Shown in pieces: positions 19,177-28,438 of a stretch of 60,996 nt of DNA (its first letter is position 1; each line of letters begins with the position of its first letter). Position numbers and translations under genes: made by a program. This stretch comes from Pseudomonadota bacterium (GTDB lineage Bacteria > Desulfobacterota > Desulfovibrionia > Desulfovibrionales > Desulfovibrionaceae): positions 1 through 60,996 of the forward strand of contig JAHIUD010000017.1 in NCBI GenBank assembly GCA_018817515.1, in the 5' to 3' direction. The notes beneath the pieces were generated by a model, which saw nothing but the letters and a program-made list of their open reading frames with translations, was not told the DNA's origin and did not search any database.

Positions 19177-20066
19177 AAGCTCGACACGTATTCGGCCAGG
19201 GCCTCGCGCCAGTGGCGCGGCGTGTACCCGGCCAGGCGCACCGTGTCCGTGATGTCCAGGACCGAGTTGGCCGGGCGCGGGGCCCGGGTGGGGTAGCCGC
19301 TGGTGGGGATGTCCAGCACGCGGCAGTCCAGCCCAGCCAGGCGCACGGCCTCTGTGGCCAATTCGTGCCAGGAGGCCTGACCGGAGTTGACGGCGTGCAG
19401 CAGTCCGGTGGCGCCGTTTTGCAGCAGCGCCACGGTGAGCTTGGCCAAATCCAACGTGCAGGTGGGCGAGCCGAACTGGTCGGCCACGACCTTGAGCTCC
19501 TTGCGCTCGGCGGCGAGTTCAAGGATGCGCTGTACGAAGTTCATTTTGCCCGGGCCGAAGAGCCAGGCTGTGCGCAGGATGAGCAACTGCGGGATGTCCA
19601 TGGCCTGGAGGGCCTCCTCGCCCGCCAGCTTCGACGCGCCGTAGACCGAGAGCGGATTCGGCGGGTCTAACGGCAGGTAGGGCGCGCCCTTCTTGCCGTC
19701 AAACACGAAGTCCGTGGAGAAGTGCACCAGCCGGAGCTCGCGCTCCTCCGCCAGCACGCCCAGCAGCGCAGGCAGGGAGGCGTTGAGCTTGTAAGCCTCC
19801 TCGGGCTGGTCCTCGGCCTTGTCGACCTGGGTGTAGGCCACGGCGTTGATGAGGCAGTCCACCGGCATGGCCTCCGGGCCGTCGCCCTCGTGCGCGTTCT
19901 CGTGCGCATCGAGGAAGTCGTCCAGGGCGTCCACGTCGAAATAGTCCACGTCCTCGCCGGACACGGCCAGGGTGGCTACCCCGGCCCTGGTCAACGCCTC
20001 GGCCACGGCCCGGCCAAGCAGGCCGCCCTTGCCGCCCAGGATCAAGGCTTTTTGCGGCAGGCTCAT
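19164..20066 (-). CDS. rfbD: dTDP-4-dehydrorhamnose reductase
   Basis: The protein has 300 aa and makes dTDP-L-rhamnose in the last step of the pathway. The extended-SDR signature is clear: LILGGKGGLLGRAVAEAL for the nucleotide, VDCLINAVAYTQVDKAEDQPEEAYKLNA, then FSTDFVFDGKKGAPYLPLD and the catalytic Tyr/Lys in YGASKLAGEEAL. It overlaps the end of rfbB by 4 bp, so the two are translationally coupled. The last codons and the stop lie inside a 13-bp tandem repeat. rfbA and rfbC are not in the window. Confidence 0.93.
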   Translation of the reverse strand: MSLPQKALILGGKGGLLGRAVAEALTRAGVATLAVSGEDVDYFDVDALDDFLDAHENAHEGDGPEAMPVDCLINAVAYTQVDKAEDQPEEAYKLNASLPALLGVLAEERELRLVHFSTDFVFDGKKGAPYLPLDPPNPLSVYGASKLAGEEALQAMDIPQLLILRTAWLFGPGKMNFVQRILELAAERKELKVVADQFGSPTCTLDLAKLTVALLQNGATGLLHAVNSGQASWHELATEAVRLAGLDCRVLDIPTSGYPTRAPRPANSVLDITDTVRLAGYTPRHWREALAEYVSSFPTI

Positions 20067-21082
20067 GCGCGCCCCCTGTACCAGTTGTCCATGAATTTCA
20101 GGTACTCGCCGCTCTGGACCTCGGAGAGCCAGTCCGGGTTGGCGCGGTACCAGGCGATGGTGCGCGCCATGCCCTCGGCAAAGCTCACGCTGGGCGCGAA
20201 GCCGAGCTCGCTGGCCGCCAGGTCGAAGTTCATGGCGTAGCGGCGGTCGTGGCCGGGCCGGTCGGTGACGTGGCGGATGAGCCCCACGTCCTGGCCGGTA
20301 AGGCGCAGGATGGTGCGCACGACCTCAAGGTTCTGCATCTCCGCCGCGCCGCCGAAGTTGTACACCGCGCCAGCGCGGCCGTTCGTAAGCGCCAGCTCCA
20401 CGCCCCGGCAGTGGTCGTCCACGAAGATCCAGTCGCGCACGTTTTTGCCGTCGCCGTAGACAGGCAGCGCCTCGCCGCGCGTGGCCTTGCAGTACATCAG
20501 CGGGATGAGCTTCTCCGGGAACTGGTAGGGGCCGTAGTTGTTGGAGCAGCGGGTGACCACCACGTCCTGGCCATAGGTTTCGTGATAGGCCCGGGCGAGG
20601 AGGTCGGCCCCGGCCTTGGAGGCCGAGTAGGGGCTGTTGGGCGCAAGCGGGGTGGATTCGAAGAACTGGCCTTCGGGACCGAGGCTGCCGTACACTTCGT
20701 CCGTGGACACGTGGACCACGCGCTTTGTTCCGGCGCGCCGGGCGCAGTCCAGAATGCTCTGCGCGCCCAGGACATTGGTGACCACAAAGGGCGAGGGGTC
20801 GTCGATGGAGCGGTCCACGTGGGACTCTGCCGCGAAGTTGACCACCGCGTCGATCTGGTGCTCGGCAAGCAGGCCCGACACCAGGTCGCGGTCGCAGATG
20901 TCGCCGTGGACGAAAGTGTAGTGGGCCCCGGCCTCGGCTTCCAGGGCGCGCAGGTTGCCGAGGTTGCCCGCATAGGTCAGCTTGTCCAGGTTCACAAGCT
21001 GCCATTTGGGGTGGCGCGCGCGCATGGCGTAGAGGAAGTTGGCGCCGATGAATCCGCAGCCGCCGGTGACGAGCAGGCGCAT
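20063..21082 (-). CDS. rfbB: dTDP-glucose 4,6-dehydratase
   Basis: The protein has 339 aa. The start at 21082 is chosen because AAGGAGCCCTCC stands just upstream. The Rossmann motif is VTGGCGFIGANFLYAM. NFAAESHVDRSIDDPSPFV and VHVSTDEVYGSLG match the family closely, and the catalytic YxxxK is YSASKAGADLL. It converts dTDP-glucose to dTDP-4-keto-6-deoxyglucose for rhamnose or other deoxysugars. It is the first gene of the leftward run with rfbD and a glycosyltransferase. Confidence 0.95.
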   Translation of the reverse strand: MRLLVTGGCGFIGANFLYAMRARHPKWQLVNLDKLTYAGNLGNLRALEAEAGAHYTFVHGDICDRDLVSGLLAEHQIDAVVNFAAESHVDRSIDDPSPFVVTNVLGAQSILDCARRAGTKRVVHVSTDEVYGSLGPEGQFFESTPLAPNSPYSASKAGADLLARAYHETYGQDVVVTRCSNNYGPYQFPEKLIPLMYCKATRGEALPVYGDGKNVRDWIFVDDHCRGVELALTNGRAGAVYNFGGAAEMQNLEVVRTILRLTGQDVGLIRHVTDRPGHDRRYAMNFDLAASELGFAPSVSFAEGMARTIAWYRANPDWLSEVQSGEYLKFMDNWYRGRA

Positions 21083-21164
21083 GGAGGGCTCCTTATGCTT
21101 GATGTTCAAGGCTTAGTACCCGCTCGGGCGTCCATGCGCAAGGTCGTCGCGCAATGCTCTGGGA

Positions 21165-21644
21165 CTACTCTGCCAGAGCGCCCGCCAGTCCATTGGTCTG
21201 CCTGAGGGCCTCGAAAAGCAGGATGCCCGCGGCGGTGGACATGTTCAGGCTGCGCACGTCCGGGCAGGCGATGGGGATGCGCACCCGGTCCGGATACACG
21301 TCGTGCAGGAAGTCCGGCAGGCCCTTGGTCTCCTGGCCGAGCACGATGGCGTCGCCGGGGCGGAAGGCGAACTGGTGCACGGGCGTGCCCGCGCGGGCGC
21401 TGGTGAGCACCATGCGCACAGGCGGGTCGGCGCTGCGGATAGATTCCACAAAGGCCTCCCAGTTGGGGTGCACCGAGAGGTCCACAAAAGGCCAGTAGTC
21501 CAGACCGGCACGTTTGAGGTGCTTGTCGTCGATCTTGAAGCCCAGGGGCTCGATGAGGGAGAGCGGCGTCCTGGTGGCAGCGCACAGCCGGGCAACGTTG
21601 CCGGTATTTGGCGGAATCTCCGGCTGGTAGAGCACGAGGCGCAT
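21165..21644 (-). CDS. trmL: tRNA (cytidine(34)-2'-O)-methyltransferase, SPOUT family
   Basis: The protein has 159 aa. The first residues LVLYQPEIPPNTGNVARLCAAT are the family signature, and the SPOUT knot is visible in FRPGDAIVLGQETKGLPDFL and IPIACPDVRSLNMSTAAGILLFEALRQ. It methylates the wobble ribose of tRNA-Leu isoacceptors in well-studied bacteria. It lies 82 bp downstream of tRNA-Val on the same strand, separated by a terminator. Confidence 0.93.
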   Translation of the reverse strand: MRLVLYQPEIPPNTGNVARLCAATRTPLSLIEPLGFKIDDKHLKRAGLDYWPFVDLSVHPNWEAFVESIRSADPPVRMVLTSARAGTPVHQFAFRPGDAIVLGQETKGLPDFLHDVYPDRVRIPIACPDVRSLNMSTAAGILLFEALRQTNGLAGALAE

Positions 21645-21689
21645 GGCGTTGTGTCCTCACTCGTCAGTGTTTGACGCTTGGCAGAAACG

Positions 21690-21714
21690 AAAAAGGCCCC
21701 GCCTGGGCGGGGCC
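21690..21714 (-). terminator. Terminator of tRNA-Val
   Basis: On the minus strand an 8-bp stem, GGCCCCGC with GCGGGGCC around a 4-nt loop, is followed by TTTTT. It lies 12 bp after the tRNA CCA end, between the tRNA and trmL. Confidence 0.8.
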
Positions 21715-21726
21715 GATCTCTCTGGG

Positions 21727-21802
21727 TGGTGGGCGATCCGGGATTTGAACTCGGGACTTCCACCGTGTGAAGGTGGCACTCTAACCGCTGAGTTAATCGC
21801 CC
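21727..21802 (-). tRNA. tRNA-Val (anticodon CAC)
   Basis: A 76-nt cloverleaf includes an encoded CCA. The acceptor GGGCGAT pairs with ATCGCCC, the D stem is ACTC/GAGT, and the anticodon arm is CCACC-TTCACAC-GGTGG, giving anticodon CAC for GUG codons. The T arm has the TTCAAAT loop, with one A-C mismatch in its stem. Confidence 0.95.
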
Positions 21803-22298
21803 AGGACCGTCTCTCTAATCCAAGGCCCCCTGCGTTGGCAAGATTTTTTTGCATGTCCGGGCTGATGAATTCTACCCGCCCTGCTTGGGGCACGGAAGCG
21901 GGCCTTGGCGCGCCTTGCGCTGGCGTGGGCGACGACTTATCATCATGACTGCGCGGGCTGCGGGCTGCGGGCAGACCTGGAAGGCAAAGTCATCAGCGTG
22001 GCCGGGATATGATGATAATAAATCAGGAATGCTGATGGTTCTGGCATGTTTCGTGCTTAGGATTTCGTACCGGCGAGGCAGGATTAGCCTTGAGTTATCA
22101 ACGGATAGCCGCTGCGGGTGATTAAAGCGGTAGTCGGTATGAACCGATACAATGTGAGAGATAGTGTAGGGAAGTCTCTATTCCGGCGGTTGGCGGGCGG
22201 CGCGGCAAGGCTGCCGGGCTGCGGCCAGGATGTTCAGGAGTGGAGTCAACATCTCGAAGTAATGGGCGAAATTTCGTCAGCCTTTGGAGGGTAGCAGC
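21803..22298. other. 496-bp intergenic region upstream of the pel plus arm
   Basis: No gene is supported here. The region has lower GC than its neighbours and holds a sigma-54-like promoter (22042-22057), which leaves a leader of about 230 nt. Within that leader are two small inverted repeats, TCGGT-ATGA-ACCGA (22134-22147) and AGAGA...TCTCT (near 22157-22179). These could be operators or RNA structure; no known riboswitch consensus was recognised. Confidence 0.5.
22042..22057 (+). promoter_or_regulatory. Sigma-54-type promoter upstream of pelC
   Basis: TGGCATGTTTCGTGCT matches TGGCACGnnnnTTGCW at nine of eleven fixed positions and keeps the -24 GG and -12 GC with correct spacing. Transcription would start near 22069, about 230 bp before the pelC start. 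An activator site should lie further upstream but none could be assigned. Confidence 0.55.
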
Positions 22299-22853
22299 AT
22301 GCGGCGGGTAGCGGGTTTTGTCGTCTTGGCTTTGTTTCTGGTGTCCGGCTGCGGCTCGGTGCAGCGGACCACCGCCGTGGATCAGGTCCAGTTGAACTCA
22401 CGGGCGCGCAAGGTTGTGGTGTTGCCCCTGGTGAACCTGACCTCCATGCCCAACGCCGGGCGCATCGTGGGCGAACTTTTGAGCACTGAGATCATCGCCC
22501 AGACGGATTTCCGCATGCTGGAGCGCTCGGAGATGATGGAGCACCTGGCCAGCGGAAAAATCGAGGTGGAAGAGGTGCTTGAGAAGTCCGCCGCAGCAAA
22601 GGTTGGGCTCTCGCTTGGTGTGGATACCGTGATTTACGGCGCGGTGACCGAGTACCGTTACAAGAAGGGCGTGGACGAAGACCCGGTGGTGGGCATCAGC
22701 GTCAAGATGTTGGACATCCAGGAGACGCGCATCCTCTGGGCCGAGAGCGTCACGGCCACGGGCTCCATGTATTCGGGCCGCACCTCCTTGAGTTCGCTGG
22801 CGCACATGCTCTGCGCCGACATGGTCAGAACCTTGGCCTCGAAGATGAAGTAG
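22299..22853 (+). CDS. pelC: PelC-like outer-membrane lipoprotein
   Basis: The protein has 184 aa. The start at 22299 follows TTTGGAGGGTAGCAGC. A lipoprotein signal ends in LVSGC, giving a lipidated Cys at residue 18. The mature part has the CsgG/FlgO-like pattern (VVVLPLVNLTSMPNAGRIVGELLSTEII, FRMLERSEMMEHL, GVDTVIYGAVTEYRYK) known for PelC, which forms a periplasmic ring under the PelB export pore. The length is close to the 172 aa of the Pseudomonas protein. Its position 20 bp before the pelA hydrolase gene supports the call; general CsgG-like lipoproteins are the alternative. Confidence 0.75.
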   Translation: MRRVAGFVVLALFLVSGCGSVQRTTAVDQVQLNSRARKVVVLPLVNLTSMPNAGRIVGELLSTEIIAQTDFRMLERSEMMEHLASGKIEVEEVLEKSAAAKVGLSLGVDTVIYGAVTEYRYKKGVDEDPVVGISVKMLDIQETRILWAESVTATGSMYSGRTSLSSLAHMLCADMVRTLASKMK

Positions 22854-22873
22854 CCGTCAAGGATGGGGCACCT

Positions 22874-23728
22874 ATGATGACCAGAAACTTTTGGCTATGT
22901 GCGCTTGTGCTGCTGGCCAGCGCGCTGCCGGTGGCCACGGCCCAGGCGGCCCAGTACAAGAACTGGCTGTGCTACTACGGCACGGACTTCGGCCCCAAGC
23001 AGTACGGCCGCTTCGATCTCGTGGTGCTCGACGGCCTGCGCCACCCGCCCCTGGTGCGCAATCAGGCGGGCAAGCCCCTGCTCCTGGGCTACGTCACCGC
23101 CGGTGAATCCGACCCCGGGAGTCCCACATGGATTCTGGCGCAGAACCAGAGTTTTGTCGCCGGAAAAAACGAGAACTGGGGCTCGCTCATCATCGACATG
23201 CGCAGCGCCAAGTGGCAGGGCATCCTACTCGACATCGTCATCCCCAAGGTGCTGGCCCAGGGCTTTGACGGCATCTTCCTCGACACCATCGACTCGGCCC
23301 TGGCCCTGGCCCAGGGCGAGGACGCGGCAAAGTACAGCGGCATGCGCGAGAGCATTCTGGCCTTCCTTGGCCGCGTGCGCCAGCGCTTCCCGAACATCCA
23401 CATCTGCATGAACAGGGGCCTGGAACTGTTGCCGGAGGCCGCGCCGCTCATCGATTCGCTGCTCATCGAGGATCTTTCCTTTGAGTATGACTTCGAGACC
23501 AAGGAGTACCGCGCGGTGCGGCCGCAGGTGCGCCGGGCCCTGGTGGCCATGGCGCGCAAGGGCCTGGCAGCCAATCCGAAGCTGACCGTGCTGACGCTGG
23601 ACTACGCCACGCCGGATCAGACGGAGCGCATCAAAGAGGCCATCAGCTATTCCCGAAGCAAAGGATTTGTGCCGTATGTCAGCACCATCGCGCTGGACCA
23701 GGTGTTCTACCACACCCTGGCCCGCTAG
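22874..23728 (+). CDS. pelA: PelA glycoside hydrolase part (GH166-like) as a separate protein
   Basis: The protein has 284 aa with a cleavable signal peptide (LCALVLLASALPVATAQA). The TIM-barrel sequence GYVTAGESD, the segment DGIFLDTIDS (residues 132-141) and LIEDLSFEYD fit the alpha-1,4-galactosaminidase-like domain that forms the N-terminal third of PelA. In Pseudomonas this domain trims Pel in the periplasm. Here it ends in its own stop codon, and the rest of PelA is encoded by the next gene, which overlaps it by 53 bp. Acidic catalytic residues appear to be present. Confidence 0.85.
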   Translation: MMTRNFWLCALVLLASALPVATAQAAQYKNWLCYYGTDFGPKQYGRFDLVVLDGLRHPPLVRNQAGKPLLLGYVTAGESDPGSPTWILAQNQSFVAGKNENWGSLIIDMRSAKWQGILLDIVIPKVLAQGFDGIFLDTIDSALALAQGEDAAKYSGMRESILAFLGRVRQRFPNIHICMNRGLELLPEAAPLIDSLLIEDLSFEYDFETKEYRAVRPQVRRALVAMARKGLAANPKLTVLTLDYATPDQTERIKEAISYSRSKGFVPYVSTIALDQVFYHTLAR

Positions 23729-25877
23729 CATTCGCAGCCTGCCTGCTCTCTGTCTGCTGGCCCTGTGCCTGCTGCCGAATTGTCTGCTGCCCCAGTTGGC
23801 CCTTGGGGCGAAGAAGGCTGCGGTCCAGAAGCCTGCGGCTGCCGCGCCGGAGCTCATTGCGCGCCGGGTTCTGGTGCTCTACGACGGCTCCGCCGGGGCA
23901 GGCCCGGACGACAACATCGTGCACCAGGGCTTTCAGATGGTCTTCGACTACTACGGGCTGATTCCCTATTTCCGGGACATCAACTCCCAGGCCCTGCCCG
24001 ACGATGCGGCCATGGCCGACACCTGCGCCGTGGTGACGAGCCTGAGCCAGAACTCAGTGCGCAAGCCCCGGCCCTACCTGCCTTGGCTGCTCAAACAGAT
24101 GAAGTCGGGCAAGCGTGTCATGATCCTGGGGCATCTTGGCGTATCCTTGGCCCAGGGGGCGGATTTCGCCGACGTGGACCAACTTTCCAGAGCGGTGTTC
24201 GCGCAGCTCGGCGCGGCTCCGGCCAGCCTGCTGGGCCTGGACCAGCGCGCCTTCCGCTATGCCCAAAAGGCTCCGGGCCTCATCGACTTCGAGCGTCCGC
24301 TGCCGCCCCAGCCCGTGGTCACCAGCTTTTTTGAGCAGAAGAGCCCGTCGCTCAAAGTCTACGTGAGCCTGAAGCATCCGGCCCGGCCCGGCAAGGAGTT
24401 CCCGGCAGTGTTCGTCGGGGCCTCCGGCGGGTTCGCTGCGGAGCACCACATCTACTGGGAGGAGTCCACCGGCGACAACCGCCGCAAGTGGTACCTCGAC
24501 CCCTTCGCCTTTGTGGCCGACAGCCTGGGGCTCAAGGGCCGCATGGCCCCGGACGTGACCACCTTAAACGGCTTGCGCCTGGCCTTCTCCCACGTCGATG
24601 CCGACGGCTTCGCCGGCTATTCGAACGTGGGCCAAAAGCAGATGTGCGCAGAGGTCTTGCGCGACCGCATCTACAAGCGCTTCAACTTTCCGGTGACCTT
24701 GTCGCTCATCGTGGCCGACGTGGACCCGAAGATCGCCACGGACCTAAAGCGCGCCAGGCAGGCCCAGGACGTGGCGCGCGAGCTCTTCCGCATGTCCAAC
24801 ATCGAGCCGGGCAGCCACACCTATTCGCACCCGTTCTACTGGAATGAGAAGGGCAACACCAAGACGCGGTATGAGAACCGCTTCCCCTACAAGATACCCG
24901 GCTATACCTTTAATCTGGCCCAGGAGATCGACGGCTCCATCCGCTTCATCAGCAGCTTGAGCCCCCCGGACAAACCGTGCCGCCTGCTCCAGTGGTCGGG
25001 CGACTGCATGCCCACCGCCCAGCAGATCGCCCGCGTCGATGACCAGGGATTGTTCAACATCAACGGTGGCGATACCATGCTGGACCAGAAGAGCAACTCC
25101 CTGTCCAGCGTCTCGCCCATGTTCCGCGTGGTGGGCAGCAGGGTGCAGATGTTCACGGCCATGGCCAATGAGAACGTCATGACCAACCTCTGGACCGGCC
25201 CTTTCTACGGCTACCGCGCAGTCATCGAGACCATCAAGCGGACCGGCTCGCCGCGCAGGCTCAAGCCCATCGACATTTACTACCACTTCTTCAGCGGCGA
25301 GCACGAGGCCTCGGTCCGGGCCCTGGAGGATGTTTACGGCTTCGTGGGCGGCCTGCCTGTTGCCCCGGTGTTCACCACCCAGTACCTGGAGGCCGCGCGC
25401 GACTACCTCAAGGTGCACATTCTGCGCGCCGGGCCGGAGGTCTATCACATCGAGAACTACGGCCGCAGCCTGACCCTGCGCCTGGACGCCGACGCGGCCG
25501 CGCCCAACTTGGCGCGCAGCGAGAATATCCTCGGCTATTCCCGGCAGAAGGAGGGGCTGTACGTCTCCCTTGCGCCCGGAGCCGCGCGGGCCGTGCTCTC
25601 CTTTGAGCCCGCTACGGGCAAGTCTGAGCCCCTGCCCTATCTGGCGGAGGCCACGGGCTACGTCTCGAATTTCAAGCCGGGCAAGGACTCGCTGGCGCTG
25701 ACCTACAAGGGCATCGGAAGCGCAGGCCGCCTGCGCCTGGCCGGGTTCACCCCCGGTGCGCAGCTCAAGGCCAGCGGCACGGCCCTGGCCAAGCCCGTCA
25801 GCGTGCGCGCCGACGCTTCGGGCTTTGCCGACGTCTCCGGCCTGCGCAACGGACAGGTGGAGGTCGCCGCTCCATGA
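23676..25877 (+). CDS. pelA: PelA deacetylase part as a separate protein
   Basis: The protein has 733 aa from the ATG at 23676, inside the end of the hydrolase gene, with AAGGA upstream. A hydrophobic signal-like segment (LPALCLLALCLLPNCLLPQ) lies at residues about 22-40. The next 200 residues match the reductase-like middle domain of PelA. The carbohydrate esterase family 4-like motifs follow: HVDADGF (residues 306-312) and SHTYSH (380-385), giving the Asp and two His metal ligands. The C-terminal 150 residues are beta-rich. PelA partially deacetylates the polymer in the periplasm. It overlaps the next gene by 4 bp. Confidence 0.85.
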   Translation: MSAPSRWTRCSTTPWPASIRSLPALCLLALCLLPNCLLPQLALGAKKAAVQKPAAAAPELIARRVLVLYDGSAGAGPDDNIVHQGFQMVFDYYGLIPYFRDINSQALPDDAAMADTCAVVTSLSQNSVRKPRPYLPWLLKQMKSGKRVMILGHLGVSLAQGADFADVDQLSRAVFAQLGAAPASLLGLDQRAFRYAQKAPGLIDFERPLPPQPVVTSFFEQKSPSLKVYVSLKHPARPGKEFPAVFVGASGGFAAEHHIYWEESTGDNRRKWYLDPFAFVADSLGLKGRMAPDVTTLNGLRLAFSHVDADGFAGYSNVGQKQMCAEVLRDRIYKRFNFPVTLSLIVADVDPKIATDLKRARQAQDVARELFRMSNIEPGSHTYSHPFYWNEKGNTKTRYENRFPYKIPGYTFNLAQEIDGSIRFISSLSPPDKPCRLLQWSGDCMPTAQQIARVDDQGLFNINGGDTMLDQKSNSLSSVSPMFRVVGSRVQMFTAMANENVMTNLWTGPFYGYRAVIETIKRTGSPRRLKPIDIYYHFFSGEHEASVRALEDVYGFVGGLPVAPVFTTQYLEAARDYLKVHILRAGPEVYHIENYGRSLTLRLDADAAAPNLARSENILGYSRQKEGLYVSLAPGAARAVLSFEPATGKSEPLPYLAEATGYVSNFKPGKDSLALTYKGIGSAGRLRLAGFTPGAQLKASGTALAKPVSVRADASGFADVSGLRNGQVEVAAP

Positions 25878-28438
25878 AGATCAGCGCCTGGCAGACCATC
25901 CTCTTCATCGCCCTTATCGTTGGGGCGAGCTGGCTGGTATTCCCAGGCCCGCGCACGCTCATCTCCATCTACATCAAGGACAACAAGGCCGCCCTGGCCA
26001 GGGTCATGCTGGACAGGCTCCTGGCCCTGCATCCCGATGACCCGGACCTGAACATGGAGGCTTCCGAACTCGCGCAGTCAAACGGCGAGGTCGACAAGGC
26101 CATGACACTCCTGAAGCGGGTGATGGAGCTTCGGCCCGGCAGGCGGGAGCTGATCCTGCGCCTGGCCGAGTGGCAGGAATGGGCGGGACGTCCCAAGGAG
26201 GCTGAGGAGAGTCTGGAAGCCGCCCTCACGGTCATGCCGCAGCTCAACGAACGTCATCCCGCGACCTACGCCAACCGTCGCGACGTGCTGTTGCGCCTGC
26301 TTTCCCACTATACCTACCAGGGCGACCGCGAAGGCATGTACCGCACCGTGCAACGCCTGATCCCGTTGGACAAGGTCGTGGTGGCCCAGGAGATCGCCGC
26401 CAGAAAGCCCTTGCAGCAGATCAGCCACGTGCTGGAGACGCTCTCCGCCTCAGTGGCCAAGAGCGATGATGCCGTGGCCAGCGCCCTGCTTGTGGACGCC
26501 TACAATCTCCGGCGAGGTTTCCTTGAGGACATTCAGGAAGGCGCCGCCACAGCAGAGATTGAAAAGGTATTCGTCAACGATTCCTTGGAACTGTTCGTTC
26601 GCGGCGGCCTGACGCAAGAGTCCATTCAGCTGGCGTCGCTGCTCGACAGGCAGAGCGGGACCGCCAACTCGCGCCTGGCCGTGGCCGTGGCCTTGGGCGG
26701 TTATGGCGCGGAAAAGGACGCGGCGCGGTTTATGGCCGAACTCGTCAAGGAGCGTCCCAACGACACCGCGCTGCTGCGCGGGCTGGCCGAGTTGGCCATG
26801 AACTCCAACCTGCCGCAGGACGCTGTGAAGCACTTGCAGCGCGTCATCGAGCTCAGCCCGACAGACACCGACGCCAAGCGTATGCTGGGCGAGGCCTTGC
26901 TGGCTGCGGGTCGCGCACCGGAGGCTTATGCCGTCCTGGCGGCCCTGCCGGTGGCCAGCGTGGGCGAGGCCAACCTGCTCCTTGACGCCGCTGGCGGCTC
27001 CTTGAGCGCCGAGGCCGTGGCGGGCGCCGCAGAAGCGGTGAAGGACATTGCCAAGAGCGATTCCGTGGTCGGCATCAAGCTGGCCGATGCCTGGCTCGAC
27101 GTGAACCGTCCGCGTGAGGCCTGGATGCTCCTGCGCACGCTGGCTGCGGAGTCCGGCGGCGACCCCGCGCTCATCCGCAGGGCCGTGCAGGCCGCGTCCC
27201 AGACCAACGATCCGGCCACCCTGCGCGAGGTGCTGGCGCTCATCGAGCGGCCGGACTTCGCCGACACGGCCCTGCTGCTCGAAGTGGCGGACCTGCTGGT
27301 GGGCAGCAACGAACTCAAGGGCGCGGCCAAGGTCTATGAGCGCTACCTGGCGCGCAACCCAGGCGACCGCACCACCGCGCTCAAGCTGGCCCAGGTGCAG
27401 TCCTGGCGCGAGGCCCCGGACCTGGCCTTTGTCGTGGTGGAGCGGCTGCGCGGGGCCTACCCCGGCGACAAGGCGCTCCAGAAGCTGGCCGCTGGCTACG
27501 CCGAGGAGGCTGGCAAGGATGCCGACGCCTTCCGCATTTACGCCGAGATCTATCGCCAGAACCCCACGGACAAGAAGGCGCGGGAAAACTTCATGCGCTT
27601 GGCCGAGTGGACCGGGCGCACGGCCGAGAGCGCCAAGCTCCTGGCCGAGGACTCGGACCGCGAGCCTTTGAACCAAGCCAAGGCCAAGCAGACCGCCGAG
27701 GCCTTCCTGGCGGCGGACGAGCCGAAGAAGGCGCTGCCGTATCTTGAACGCGCCCTGGCGCTCAAGGCCGACGACATCGCCCTGCGCCGCCTGCTGGCCG
27801 ATACCTATGGCGGTCTGGGCTTTGTGGACCGCCAGGCCGTGACCCTGGAGCCGCTGGCCGCGCGCGGCCTGCTCACCGAGGACGAGGCCGTGCTGGTGGC
27901 CCAGCACCACCTGGACCGCAAGCAGCCGCAGAAGGCCCTGAAGGTGCTGGCGCGCTTTGAGCAGATGAAGCCCATGCCCTGGGACGCGGGCGCGCTGCTG
28001 GTCCAGACCTACACCGTGCTGAACCGGCAGGAGCTGACCCAGCAGACCATGCGCCGCCTGAAGGATGACTACGAGGCCGACCCCGAGCGGCTGTCGGCCA
28101 TTGGCGACATGGCGGTGCTGAACAAGCGCCTGGATTTCGCCCTGGACTGCTACGCGGCCTCGCTGCGGGTGGACCCGCGCAACCGCGCCGCCCTCAAGGG
28201 CCAGGCGCAGATCCATGCCTGGAACAACGACGCCGAGCGCGCCATCAAGGGCTTTGAGCACTACCGCGTCCAGTACCCCTCGGACATCGAGGCGCGCTAC
28301 CAGCTGGGCGAGCTGTATTTTACCACCGATCGCGAGGGCGAAGCCTCCGGCGAGTACAAGAAGACCTTGAGCCTCATCAGACAGGCCCGCAAGGCGAGAG
28401 CGGCGGCCAAGACCGCCCCGAGGAGCGTGATCCAATGA
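25874..28438 (+). CDS. pelB: PelB TPR scaffold part, inner-membrane anchored
   Basis: The protein has 854 aa. A single N-terminal membrane segment (ILFIALIVGASWLVF, residues about 9-25) is not followed by a cleavage site. The rest is nearly all helical TPR-type repeats, seen for example at ALARVMLDRLLALHPDDPDLN, DAVKHLQRVIELSPTDTDAKR and KALPYLERALALKADDIALRR. In Pseudomonas PelB the TPR scaffold and the export barrel are one 1193-aa chain; here this gene codes only for the scaffold. It overlaps its neighbours by 4 bp on both sides. It should span the periplasm and hold PelA. Confidence 0.8.
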   Translation: MKISAWQTILFIALIVGASWLVFPGPRTLISIYIKDNKAALARVMLDRLLALHPDDPDLNMEASELAQSNGEVDKAMTLLKRVMELRPGRRELILRLAEWQEWAGRPKEAEESLEAALTVMPQLNERHPATYANRRDVLLRLLSHYTYQGDREGMYRTVQRLIPLDKVVVAQEIAARKPLQQISHVLETLSASVAKSDDAVASALLVDAYNLRRGFLEDIQEGAATAEIEKVFVNDSLELFVRGGLTQESIQLASLLDRQSGTANSRLAVAVALGGYGAEKDAARFMAELVKERPNDTALLRGLAELAMNSNLPQDAVKHLQRVIELSPTDTDAKRMLGEALLAAGRAPEAYAVLAALPVASVGEANLLLDAAGGSLSAEAVAGAAEAVKDIAKSDSVVGIKLADAWLDVNRPREAWMLLRTLAAESGGDPALIRRAVQAASQTNDPATLREVLALIERPDFADTALLLEVADLLVGSNELKGAAKVYERYLARNPGDRTTALKLAQVQSWREAPDLAFVVVERLRGAYPGDKALQKLAAGYAEEAGKDADAFRIYAEIYRQNPTDKKARENFMRLAEWTGRTAESAKLLAEDSDREPLNQAKAKQTAEAFLAADEPKKALPYLERALALKADDIALRRLLADTYGGLGFVDRQAVTLEPLAARGLLTEDEAVLVAQHHLDRKQPQKALKVLARFEQMKPMPWDAGALLVQTYTVLNRQELTQQTMRRLKDDYEADPERLSAIGDMAVLNKRLDFALDCYAASLRVDPRNRAALKGQAQIHAWNNDAERAIKGFEHYRVQYPSDIEARYQLGELYFTTDREGEASGEYKKTLSLIRQARKARAAAKTAPRSVIQ

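Noticed and set aside
23676-23728. pelA split as a possible sequencing frameshift
   Set aside because: The second half has its own start with upstream AAGGA and a hydrophobic export segment, and the first half ends naturally after a complete barrel domain. pelB is split in a comparable way with a clean ATGA overlap.
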